From UBA6244 sp965140775 (GTDB lineage: Bacteria > Bacteroidota > Bacteroidia > Bacteroidales > F082), in assembly GCA_965140775.1 (NCBI GenBank), contig OZ223471.1, forward strand, positions 1,922,001 to 1,986,000: a DNA stretch of 64,000 nucleotides, read 5' to 3'. The notes beneath the pieces were generated by a model that was not told the DNA's origin, did not search any database, and saw only the letters and a list, made by a program, of their open reading frames with translations. This document shows positions 17,560 to 25,308 of this stretch, piece after piece; the stretch's first letter is position 1; the number at the start of each line of letters is the position of its first letter. The translations under genes were made by a program, and so were the position numbers.

Positions 17560-18539
17560 CCCACATTCGATTTTTTGAGTAACCAGATGAAAAATGGGGC
17601 GCCCAACAGCATGGTAAACACACCAATGGGAATCTCAAATCCGGCAATGGTGCGGCTGATATCGTCGATGACAACCAGAAAAGTGCCTCCCAGCAGAAAG
17701 TTGAGTATCAGTGTTGACTTGTTGTCCACTCCAAAAATCATCCGAACCACATGGGGAATCAGCAATCCATAAAGTCCGATGATTCCGCTCACGGCCACCA
17801 CCGATGACGAAGCCAACGTGGCCGCAACTAAAACCCACCATTTTAGTTTTTGCGGCCTCGTTCCTGCACTGGCGGCTTCTTCATCGCCCATGGCCAATAC
17901 ATTTAATTTCCAGCGCATGACAAACAGAATGGCCAGTCCCAATGCTGAAGCAGGAAGGGCGCTTATAAGTGAATTCCATCCGGCATGCTGAAAATTGCCC
18001 ATGGTCCAGTGGACGATGGCTTGCAGTTTGAAAGGATCGCTCAACACCTGCACGATGGTGAGCAAAGCGGTAAAAATTCCGTTGGTGATAATACCCGCCA
18101 GAATGAGTGAAACAATGCTCACCTGTCCGTGTTTTCGGGCCATGAAATAACTTAATCCCACGGCCAGAAGTCCGAAAACGAAAGCCGAAACCTGCACAGG
18201 CAGTACCACGGTGCTTAGTGCCAAAGCGGCACCAAAAGCAGCACCTGAACTCAGTCCCAACACATAGGGGTCGACCAACGGGTTGCGAAAAATAGCCTGG
18301 AGTGCCGCACCTGTCACGGCCAGCACAGCTCCCGACAAGAAGACCAGCAGTATTCGGGGGAGCCTGATATCCATCACAATTTGACTAAACACCGGATGTT
18401 GACCCATGTCACCCGTTTGAAGCAGGTGCCATAAGTCGTGGGCTGAAATATTGCCCGCAGGGCCAACAAAAATGGATATCAAAACCACCGGAAGTGGTAG
18501 CACAAAGAAGGCCAATCGCAGCAGGCGGTTATCTTTCAT
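17547..18539 (-). CDS. FecCD-family ABC transporter permease
   Basis: The 330-residue multi-pass membrane protein has the family features DIRLPRILLVFLSGAVLAVTG, the AIFRNPLVDPYVLGLSSGA segment and GLYGLLIPHVVRMIFG. It forms the inner-membrane channel with the ATPase and accepts substrate from the binding protein. It overlaps the preceding binding-protein gene by 11 nt and the ATPase gene by 13 nt, so expression should be coordinated. Confidence 0.93.
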   Translation of the reverse strand: MKDNRLLRLAFFVLPLPVVLISIFVGPAGNISAHDLWHLLQTGDMGQHPVFSQIVMDIRLPRILLVFLSGAVLAVTGAALQAIFRNPLVDPYVLGLSSGAAFGAALALSTVVLPVQVSAFVFGLLAVGLSYFMARKHGQVSIVSLILAGIITNGIFTALLTIVQVLSDPFKLQAIVHWTMGNFQHAGWNSLISALPASALGLAILFVMRWKLNVLAMGDEEAASAGTRPQKLKWWVLVAATLASSSVVAVSGIIGLYGLLIPHVVRMIFGVDNKSTLILNFLLGGTFLVVIDDISRTIAGFEIPIGVFTMLLGAPFFIWLLKKSNVGWEQ

Positions 18540-19539
18540 GGCTCCAATCTATTTGTTTGGAATACAGTTGGTTGAAGAAATCATTTCCAAAACTGGTCAT
18601 GTCCGTGGTATCGGATGAAGGATATGCCCAATGGTGAAGTAACCGCGATGCGTACACCATCTTCAACGTCCACAAATCACATAAAAAAGGGTGGGGGAGT
18701 TCGAACACCCGATTGTTTTGTATGGCTGCAACTGACGCGAGCGAGGTTGTTTCCCTTATGGCCGAAGCCGACAGGCGTTGGTTGGGCCAAATCACCATTA
18801 AATCCGGATTCCAGAGAAGGATATTTTCCAAATTCACGGCCACATGTTCGTCTGCTAACGGACAAGCATTGTGAAGTTGTGCCATCTCGAACAAGTCGTT
18901 TACTGTACTGTTGGTTCCGGAGGTGTGGTTAACTCCTTGTGGCCAAATAAAATAGGCGCCAAGTTTCCTGGTTATCGCGGACTCGTCAATTTGACTGAGT
19001 TCATTTTTAGCGAAAGCGATGAGTGAATCTGCACGCGCGGATTTATCCAGTAAGATGCCGAGGTCAGACATTTCTTTCAGCACATCCTGAAAACTGTGGA
19101 GCATCACTCCATACACAGGAATGTTAAATGCTTCCATGCGTTGGATGGTTTCCGATTGGGAAGCCCAAATGATTACCAAATCGGGTTTGAGTGCCACCAC
19201 CTGCTCCAGACTCACCATATCCCAGTTGCCTGGTGCGGGAAGCTGTCGTTGTTCAATTCGTGGGTCCAACGGTGCATAAAAACCATAGAGAGGAGCATCG
19301 TAAACGTTGGTGCTGATTCCGATCACACGGTTTTGTGCGCCCAGCATATAAATCCCCGAAAGGGTACTCTCGATCAGGCAAATCACCCTTTGTGCCGGCT
19401 CCTGCAGCCCAACGCTCTGACCCCTGAAATCGGTTACCTCAATGGGAAATTTCGCAGGGTTCGTCTGCTTAGCCCCGTGATGACATCCTGCCGTTGCCAG
19501 CAGAACCAACCAACCCACGTATGTGAACAACGACTTCAT
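18529..19539 (-). CDS. Periplasmic metal/chelate-binding lipoprotein (BtuF/FecB type)
   Basis: The 336-residue protein has lipobox ATAGC near residue 18, so it should be anchored facing the periplasm. Peripl_BP_2 features are PAQRVICLIES, SLEQVVALKPDLVIIWA and NPDLMVIWPN. Such proteins deliver iron-siderophore, haem, B12 or nickel-chelate to FecCD permeases. The position after the TonB receptor (2-nt gap) and before the permease (11-nt overlap), together with nikR upstream, supports a nickel-linked ligand. Histidines around HHG at the mature N-terminus could bind metal. Confidence 0.88.
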   Translation of the reverse strand: MKSLFTYVGWLVLLATAGCHHGAKQTNPAKFPIEVTDFRGQSVGLQEPAQRVICLIESTLSGIYMLGAQNRVIGISTNVYDAPLYGFYAPLDPRIEQRQLPAPGNWDMVSLEQVVALKPDLVIIWASQSETIQRMEAFNIPVYGVMLHSFQDVLKEMSDLGILLDKSARADSLIAFAKNELSQIDESAITRKLGAYFIWPQGVNHTSGTNSTVNDLFEMAQLHNACPLADEHVAVNLENILLWNPDLMVIWPNQRLSASAIRETTSLASVAAIQNNRVFELPHPFLCDLWTLKMVYASRLLHHWAYPSSDTTDMTSFGNDFFNQLYSKQIDWSHER

Positions 19540-19541
19540 GT

Positions 19542-21569
19542 TTATCTGAAACTGATTTTAAATCCCAGCATCATGGAAAATCCGGTGTTTTGAAATTGCC
19601 AGGGCATCTCGTAGGTGTTGTTGGTGAGGTTGTAAAACTGACCAAACAGGTCGAAATCGACCTTGGAAGTGCCGGCAATGCGTTGTTGTAAAAACAGATT
19701 CAACACCACGCCGGGAGTAAATTCCAGTCGGCCCGATTTGGAACTGCTGTCGTAATAGGTGCCGGTGTAATTGATTACAGGAAAGGCCTTTAATCCGAAA
19801 TTGGAGGTCCATGTGATTCCGCCATTGATGGTCAGGTCGGGAGCAAAAGGTACTTCGGCTCCATCCTGGTCGGCATCCAGGTCGTTGCCCACTTTCGTGG
19901 AAAGATAGGTGGCGTTGGCAAACCAGTTGAGTTGGTGGTTAATTTGATGGTTTATTTCAACCTCGATACCGGTACTTGTGGTGTTTCCGGCATTAACCGA
20001 CTGTGATTGAGAAGGGTCTTCGCTTACACGATTTTCCACAATGGCGTCGTCGATCATCATGTGAAACAAACGAACTTTGATCATGGCTTTTTGTAATTTC
20101 AGATCGGAACCGAAATCTATTCCCAGACCTGATTCCGATTTGAGGTCGGGATTGGGAAGTTGACCGTTTTTTCCGGGAACACCTTTATCGGAAAGCAGCA
20201 GAGTGCCTCCCATGGATTTTAAACCGGGCGTCATGAAGCTATTGCCTGCGTTGGCAAACAGTGACCATCCTTCGGTAACATGGTATTTGGCGCCAACGCT
20301 CCAGAGCATGCGTCCGTAACTTTGTTCGGGTTCGCCGGGAGCGCCGCCACCAATCAGGCTGATGGTGTTGTTCACGTAATTGTATCGTAAACCTCCGCGG
20401 GCGATCAATTTTCCAAAATGCATTTCCTCCTGTGCATAAACTCCATACTGATAGGCCGTTGACATGTTGCCATAGGTGTTGTATCCCACCAATGGGTCGG
20501 CATAAGTTTCGTAGCTCGCATGCTGATAATCCACTCCCGCAGTAAGGCTGTGAGCTCCGTGTTGGAAGACCAGGTTGGCATCAACAGGAACAATAACCTG
20601 ATCAACTCCTTCGTTGGCATCGAGGCTGTCGATTACATTAAAATGACTCGATTGCCAGGTTCGGTCGTATCCCCTGATGCCAAAGCCTGCATTAAAAGTC
20701 AGATCGTCGGTCAGGTGGGTGGTTTGGCTGATATTCAGGGTGGTGTATTGGTGAGCAAATCCCCGGTAAACCCGACCGGCATCTCCATTTTGACGGGTAT
20801 TTTGTACGAAAACACTTACCTTGTTGTTGGCATTCTCTCCATAATACCAGGTGGCACCGCCATAGAGTTTGGTTTTGGCATATTCGGGATTTTTCTGCAT
20901 GTTCAGCCATGAATTGGGCGTGCCATAGTTGGTGTAATCCGAAATTTCGTAGTTGATTCCGGCAAAATAGTGCAGATTTCCAATCCGATTTTGATGATAC
21001 AACTGACTATTGAGTGTATTGTACGATCCGTAGGAGGTGCTGAATTTGGTTTCCTGCTGTTCAATTCGCTCTTTTACAATGAGATTTACGGTTCCTGCCA
21101 AAGGACTTTGATTTCCGGCAAAATCCTGAGATAAATAGTTGGGATACAGTACTGAAGCTGGCCCCCGTTGAATTTCCACCCGATCGATGATTTCCAGGTC
21201 GAGGGACATGGGATCGATAAATCCGTCGATGGGCAATCCCTGAAGCATCCAGGTAGCATATTTGGTGCCAATTCCGCCATAGGTTCCCCAGTTGGCGTCG
21301 TTTCTGGACAGCACGCTGGCCGAAGCGCCGGGTGTGTACATCAGCAATTCACTCAGGTTGTTATTGCCTTCCACAAGCAATGAAGCTTGTTGGGAGGTGA
21401 TAACGTCCACCTGTTGGGTTACATTACCGGCGCTCTGTAATTGTTTGGAGGCCGTAATTACCACTTCGTTGATTTTCAACGTGTCGCTCACTTTTTCCTG
21501 GCCAAAAACGGCACTTGAGGCAAGCATGAATACAAATAATAAAGGGAAATAGTTGGATAGCTTTTTCAT
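19542..21569 (-). CDS. TonB-dependent outer-membrane receptor
   Basis: The 675-residue receptor begins with a signal peptide (MKKLSNYFPLLFVFMLASS...), then a TonB-box-like INEVVITASK, a plug domain with LQGLPIDGF and VEIQRGPASVLY, and a 22-stranded-type barrel ending in MLGFKISFR. It lacks the N-terminal carboxypeptidase-like domain of SusC proteins, so it resembles metal/siderophore/B12 receptors. It follows nikR by 60 nt and precedes the binding-protein gene by 2 nt. Substrate is inferred as nickel or a nickel chelate from the regulator. Confidence 0.92.
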   Translation of the reverse strand: MKKLSNYFPLLFVFMLASSAVFGQEKVSDTLKINEVVITASKQLQSAGNVTQQVDVITSQQASLLVEGNNNLSELLMYTPGASASVLSRNDANWGTYGGIGTKYATWMLQGLPIDGFIDPMSLDLEIIDRVEIQRGPASVLYPNYLSQDFAGNQSPLAGTVNLIVKERIEQQETKFSTSYGSYNTLNSQLYHQNRIGNLHYFAGINYEISDYTNYGTPNSWLNMQKNPEYAKTKLYGGATWYYGENANNKVSVFVQNTRQNGDAGRVYRGFAHQYTTLNISQTTHLTDDLTFNAGFGIRGYDRTWQSSHFNVIDSLDANEGVDQVIVPVDANLVFQHGAHSLTAGVDYQHASYETYADPLVGYNTYGNMSTAYQYGVYAQEEMHFGKLIARGGLRYNYVNNTISLIGGGAPGEPEQSYGRMLWSVGAKYHVTEGWSLFANAGNSFMTPGLKSMGGTLLLSDKGVPGKNGQLPNPDLKSESGLGIDFGSDLKLQKAMIKVRLFHMMIDDAIVENRVSEDPSQSQSVNAGNTTSTGIEVEINHQINHQLNWFANATYLSTKVGNDLDADQDGAEVPFAPDLTINGGITWTSNFGLKAFPVINYTGTYYDSSSKSGRLEFTPGVVLNLFLQQRIAGTSKVDFDLFGQFYNLTNNTYEMPWQFQNTGFSMMLGFKISFR

Positions 21570-21629
21570 TTCTTTAAAGGTATTGGTGTTATGATTATGT
21601 TAAAACGTGTTACTATCAGGGTAAAAAAA

Positions 21630-22031
21630 TTACTCCGCTTTGGTTATACAGATCTTACCATGTTGGATTCCTTTGATGGAAATCATTTGTTCGGCCAGTT
21701 TATTCAATTTGGCAGCATAGCCTTTTACTGCAATGATTTCCATGCAGTTGTCGTGGTCGAGGTGGAAGTGCAGTGAAGAAAGGATGGTGTCGTGGTAGTC
21801 GTGTTGTATGTGGGTGAGCGTTTTTTGGATGTCGCGCTTGTGGTGATCGTAAACCAGGGTGATGGAGCCGGCCACCAGGTGGTCGTTTTGCCAATTTTGC
21901 TCCACCTGATTGTTGGCAATCAGGTGTCGAACGGCTTGTGAGCGGTTAGTGAAATGATGATCGCTGACATATTGGTCGAGGGCATCCAACAATTCCTGTT
22001 CCAATGAAACGCCAAATCTGACTACGGCCAT
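21630..22031 (-). CDS. nikR: Nickel-responsive transcriptional regulator NikR
   Basis: NikR represses (or adjusts) nickel uptake genes when nickel is plentiful. The 133 residues comprise an N-terminal ribbon-helix-helix (VVRFGVSLEQELLDALDQY, then NRSQAVRHLI) and a C-terminal ACT-like domain. All four high-affinity nickel ligands are present: H77, H88, H90 and C96, equivalent to E. coli H76, H87, H89 and C95. It is first in the operon with the TonB receptor and ABC genes, which indicates autoregulation and nickel as the transported metal. An inverted repeat abuts its start codon. Confidence 0.95.
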   Translation of the reverse strand: MAVVRFGVSLEQELLDALDQYVSDHHFTNRSQAVRHLIANNQVEQNWQNDHLVAGSITLVYDHHKRDIQKTLTHIQHDYHDTILSSLHFHLDHDNCMEIIAVKGYAAKLNKLAEQMISIKGIQHGKICITKAE

Positions 22032-22074
22032 GTGTTACGTTTTTAAAATTTAGTAATACTATTTTGCAAACGTA
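22032..22074 (-). promoter_or_regulatory. Candidate nikR promoter and NikR operator
   Basis: Reading the minus strand, a -7 box TACGTTTG occupies 22067-22074. Just downstream is an inverted repeat on the plus strand: GTGTTAC (22032-22038), 14 nt, GTAATAC (22053-22059), matching at six of seven positions. The operator would cover the transcription start to the start codon, a good position for repression. NikR sites in other phyla are also long-spaced inverted repeats, but their half-sites differ, so this is a prediction. Confidence 0.5.
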
Positions 22075-22153
22075 AGAAAACCTCAAATACCAAGCATCAA
22101 AAAAAATGCGGCAGGCAGTATTTTATATTGGGACTAAATAAGTGACCCTTGCC

Positions 22154-23131
22154 TTATACCGTGATCCACTTGAATGTATAGGGCACTTGGGGTACGGTCA
22201 TGCGTTCAGAAATACGCTGTAAACGAGCAGGTAAGCCCATGATATAGTCTCTGGCTTTTTCGGCAGAATCGTTCAAATCGCGCATACCTTCAATGTTCCA
22301 TTCCTTGATCAGGGAGTTCATGATGTCGATATAATCCTGTGTGGTATAGACCATGGTTCGTTGGGCAGCATCCGAAAAATGGGTAAAAAGTTCACCTATT
22401 TTCCCTCCCGATTCTCTCAGGAAATGGGCCGGCATCACAATTTTCTTTTTCATCATGTCCTCAAAAGCCAGCATCATGTCGCTGGGGTCGAGTTCGAAAA
22501 TCCGCTTAACGAAATGTTTGTATGCATTGGCATGACGGTTTTCGTCGGCGGCGATAAAACCACACATTTTGGCCAACTGGAGGTTGTTGCTTTTTTTGGC
22601 CAACAGCGCCACCCGTCGATGAGATAAATTGGTGGCCAGTTCCTGAAAACTGGTATAAACAAAGCTACGGTAGGGGTCTTTGGCAGTGTGGATGTCGATG
22701 CCGTCGTTGATCAAATGTTGTGTGGATATTTCCACTTCGCGCATGTTAACACGACCACTCAGGTATAAATACTTGTTGAGCAAATCCCCATGTCGGTTTT
22801 CTTCGGAAGTCCAGGCCCGCATCCACTTCGACCACCCGTTTTTATTTGCCTGATCCACACCTACCATATCCATCAGCCAGGCTTCGTAGGTGGGCAAAGC
22901 TTCTTCGGTAATGGTGTCGCCTATCAATACGGTGAGCAAATCATCGTCCAGTTCCATGGCCAATTCCCGAATTTCTTCCACTTCGTTCATGAATTCTGGG
23001 GAGGTTGAATCCGGCAGCATATCAGCGGGTTGCCAGATTTCTTCAATGGGTTTTATAAATGTTGTCAGAAATTCATCCATTGATTTTTCAAGGGTATGCA
23101 TTACTTCCTTGCGGAGATTGGATAGTATCAT
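22154..23131 (-). CDS. Acyl-[acyl-carrier-protein] desaturase
   Basis: This is a soluble di-iron desaturase that introduces a cis double bond into acyl-ACP using O2 and reduced ferredoxin. The 325 residues contain both iron-binding motifs, EENRH (110-114) and DENRH (196-200), in helical surroundings typical of plant-type stearoyl-ACP desaturases (FA_desaturase_2 family). The need for O2 suggests that the organism meets oxygen at least sometimes. The first ATG at 23131 is used; M11 is a possible alternative. Confidence 0.88.
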   Translation of the reverse strand: MILSNLRKEVMHTLEKSMDEFLTTFIKPIEEIWQPADMLPDSTSPEFMNEVEEIRELAMELDDDLLTVLIGDTITEEALPTYEAWLMDMVGVDQANKNGWSKWMRAWTSEENRHGDLLNKYLYLSGRVNMREVEISTQHLINDGIDIHTAKDPYRSFVYTSFQELATNLSHRRVALLAKKSNNLQLAKMCGFIAADENRHANAYKHFVKRIFELDPSDMMLAFEDMMKKKIVMPAHFLRESGGKIGELFTHFSDAAQRTMVYTTQDYIDIMNSLIKEWNIEGMRDLNDSAEKARDYIMGLPARLQRISERMTVPQVPYTFKWITV

Positions 23132-23252
23132 CGAGTATGTTTTAGAACGGCAAAGGTATTATTCTTATTCATTCTAAATAGGGCACTATGTTTTATTGTA
23201 GGTTTATGGGGGGAGGTGAGTAAAAAAATGTTGTTGAACGTGGCTACTCAGC

Positions 23253-24521
23253 TCATGACTTGGCCTTGATTTTTTCTGCTTTTAAGCGATACAGTGGATA
23301 GAGTACCAACAAGAGCACTGAAATCAGGATAATGCCGGTATTCAAACCCCAAAGGTCGGCCGCCAGACCTGTGAGAGCAGCGAGAATGGCAGCAATCAAC
23401 GATTTGGCTTGCGAGGTCACCGATAACACGCTGGCCATGGCTTCGTCTTCCGACAGCTCGGCAATCAGGGCAATACCCAATGGTTTACGCAGGTTTTCGA
23501 TTATCATCACCACCACAAAGCCAACGATGGGCATGGTGTAGAATCCAATATAATGAAACGACAGAAAAACAATCCCCGCGCCCAATCCCACCAGCATCGA
23601 CAGGTTCATGGGGGTGAAGTTGTTGCCGAACATGGAGGTAATTCTTCCGGAAAGCCGACTGGCTAAGGCTGTGAGCAAATACAGTCCAAAATAGATAATC
23701 CCCACTAAAAAGGCAATTTTTTGGTCGTCTTCCAAATATGAAACAACAGGAACAGCCAGCGCCATGGTTTTGATCATGGGTTGGATATAGTCTTTGATGG
23801 CTGAATAATATCCTGAAAAAAGGGAGGTGCTCAGCAGGGCAGTAAGGGTGCTCTTGTGTTTTAAAGAAATAATGAAAGACTTCCAAACTTCTAAAAATCG
23901 GGCCTTTACCGTTTCAACCTGGTGAGTTTTGATTTCTCCGTCGAGCCACTTGGGGTAGGAAGCAATCAGTACTACATCAAACAAATATGGTATCACCGAC
24001 CACAAAAACACCTCACTGATGGCACCGCCAAGAAACACGATGACCCCGGCGATCAGAGCCGAAAAAGCAGAGCCTACCTGCGACCACGAACGGGTGTGAC
24101 CATAGTAGTTTACCTTTTGATTGGCCCAGCCATTGGCTTTCAGGTATTGAAAAATCATGGCCTTGTGAACACCTGTCCGAAATGCGTCACCGATGGCATA
24201 CAGCACCATGGCACCAAAAAGGAGTGCTACATTTGTGCTGAAGAAAAAAACCAAAAAGGAAAGAATATAAAAGGCAAAGGAGGCAATCAGTGTGCGACGG
24301 CGTCCCAGGGCATCGGCAATAAAACCACTGGGGATTTCCATGAGCATGATGGCAATTTCACGGGTGCCGTATAACAAACCAATCTCCAGATAACCCACAC
24401 CTCTCTCCAGAAAAAACAGCACCAGAAAAGCATCAAAAAACCGCAGATTCTTGAAAAACCCGTACAAACAAAACTTGTAATACTGAAGGTCTTTGGTGAT
24501 GGGTACCATATACTGCCGCAA
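23253..24521 (-). CDS. Major facilitator superfamily transporter
   Basis: The 422-residue protein has about 12 hydrophobic segments. Near the second helix is IPSGFIADALGRRRTLI, the MFS loop 2-3 signature (G-x-x-x-D-x-x-GRR). The first ATG is at 24521 and M5 is an alternative. Substrate is unknown. It stands alone, with a 121-nt gap to the desaturase and a terminator belonging to the next minus-strand gene just upstream. Confidence 0.85.
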   Translation of the reverse strand: MRQYMVPITKDLQYYKFCLYGFFKNLRFFDAFLVLFFLERGVGYLEIGLLYGTREIAIMLMEIPSGFIADALGRRRTLIASFAFYILSFLVFFFSTNVALLFGAMVLYAIGDAFRTGVHKAMIFQYLKANGWANQKVNYYGHTRSWSQVGSAFSALIAGVIVFLGGAISEVFLWSVIPYLFDVVLIASYPKWLDGEIKTHQVETVKARFLEVWKSFIISLKHKSTLTALLSTSLFSGYYSAIKDYIQPMIKTMALAVPVVSYLEDDQKIAFLVGIIYFGLYLLTALASRLSGRITSMFGNNFTPMNLSMLVGLGAGIVFLSFHYIGFYTMPIVGFVVVMIIENLRKPLGIALIAELSEDEAMASVLSVTSQAKSLIAAILAALTGLAADLWGLNTGIILISVLLLVLYPLYRLKAEKIKAKS

Positions 24522-24586
24522 TTTGTGGCAACAAATTTAGGCTAAAACCAATCACTTCTCCATTTATATGTTGCTTTTTAATAACG

Positions 24587-24612
24587 AAAAAAGCCGCCAT
24601 GGGGCAGCTTTT
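24587..24612 (-). terminator. Terminator after the small DIPF-repeat gene
   Basis: On the minus strand AGCTGCC and GGCGGCT form a 7-bp stem with one mismatch around the loop CCAT, followed by six T residues. It lies 26 nt beyond the stop of the 24639-24974 gene. Confidence 0.65.
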
Positions 24613-24638
24613 AATGAGAAAGGGTTGATGATGATGGT

Positions 24639-24974
24639 TTATAACCTGGCTGTATTGGTCATCAAAATCGGAATGTCGTTGATGAATTCTTCGTCTTCGA
24701 GAGAAAACTCAGGTTCGTTGGTCAAGAGATGCTCGTCGGCAATGGACTCGGTGTTGAAAGGGATGTCTTCCACGTACGATTCCTCTTCCAATTGAAAATT
24801 TTGTGCCACATAAGCATCCTGTATGCTGTTGTAAACTTTTTCCGTATCGAACGGAATGTCGTCGATATAGGTATCTTCTGTCAGAAAGCCATACGAAGGA
24901 GGTATGTTGGCAGAAAGTTGGCGGGTTCCAAGTAACAGAACAAGAGCGATGGTGAGTGTAATAGTGGTTTTCAT
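24639..24974 (-). CDS. Small exported acidic protein with DIPF repeats
   Basis: The 111-residue protein has a signal peptide (MKTTITLTIALVLLLGTRQLSA). The mature part is acidic with three related units: YIDDIPFDTE, YVEDIPFNTE and FINDIPI, each preceded by Glu-rich sequence. I recognise no named family. A -7 box TATTTTTG and three direct repeats lie upstream, and a terminator follows, so it is a stand-alone regulated gene. A periplasmic or envelope stress role is only a guess. Confidence 0.7.
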   Translation of the reverse strand: MKTTITLTIALVLLLGTRQLSANIPPSYGFLTEDTYIDDIPFDTEKVYNSIQDAYVAQNFQLEEESYVEDIPFNTESIADEHLLTNEPEFSLEDEEFINDIPILMTNTARL

Positions 24975-25012
24975 GACGTTATTTTTTTTATTTTTTATCG
25001 AAGTTTATAAAG

Positions 25013-25100
25013 CAAAAATACACCGCCAAAAGGCTCCGGTAAATCGCTTTTAGGTGAATGAAGGCGGTTTTTCGGTGAATGGAGAGATGTTTCGGTGGTT
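25013..25100 (-). promoter_or_regulatory. -7 box and spaced direct repeats upstream of the DIPF-repeat gene
   Basis: On the minus strand the -7 box TATTTTTG lies at 25013-25020. On the plus strand related words TTAGGTGAAT (25050-25059), TTCGGTGAAT (25071-25080) and TTCGGTGGTT (25091-25100) recur with steps of 21 and 20 bp, about two helical turns. They would sit near -49, -70 and -90. LytTR-family regulators bind pairs of direct repeats with this spacing. No such regulator gene is in the window. Confidence 0.5.
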
Positions 25101-25189
25101 GGGTTGAATCAGTGAAAGGTATTAAAAAGTGTTCGTTTATGAACGCTTTATTCTTTTGAAATTTCATAAAAAGAAGGATTCTTTTCAAC

Positions 25190-25252
25190 ATGAACCTTTT
25201 GAAAAGGTTCATTGTTTGTGCACCTGGTCATTGGGTTTTATTCGTACTTTTG
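25190..25252 (+). promoter_or_regulatory. 23-nt perfect palindrome and -7 box upstream of the SUMF1 gene
   Basis: The arms ATGAACCTTTT (25190-25200) and AAAAGGTTCAT (25202-25212) flank a single G. A -7 element TACTTTTG lies at 25245-25252, placing the palindrome centre near -58. No T-run follows, so it is more likely an operator than a terminator. The 24975-25308 gap otherwise holds only the direct repeats listed separately. Confidence 0.5.
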
Positions 25253-25308
25253 TAGCTTGATAATAAAGAATGTTATAACAATAACTTATAAATAAAAGCT
25301 CTGATTCG

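Noticed and set aside
16783..18539. Cobalamin (BtuCD-F) importer
   Set aside because: The protein families also serve B12, but nikR heads the operon and no cobalamin riboswitch is recognisable upstream, so nickel is preferred; not excluded.
18615..18932. 105-residue plus-strand frame
   Set aside because: It is antisense to the binding-protein gene and matches no protein pattern.
24988..25212. 74-residue minus-strand frame
   Set aside because: It covers the promoter, direct repeats and palindrome, with a basic, unlikely protein sequence; regulatory DNA is the better reading.
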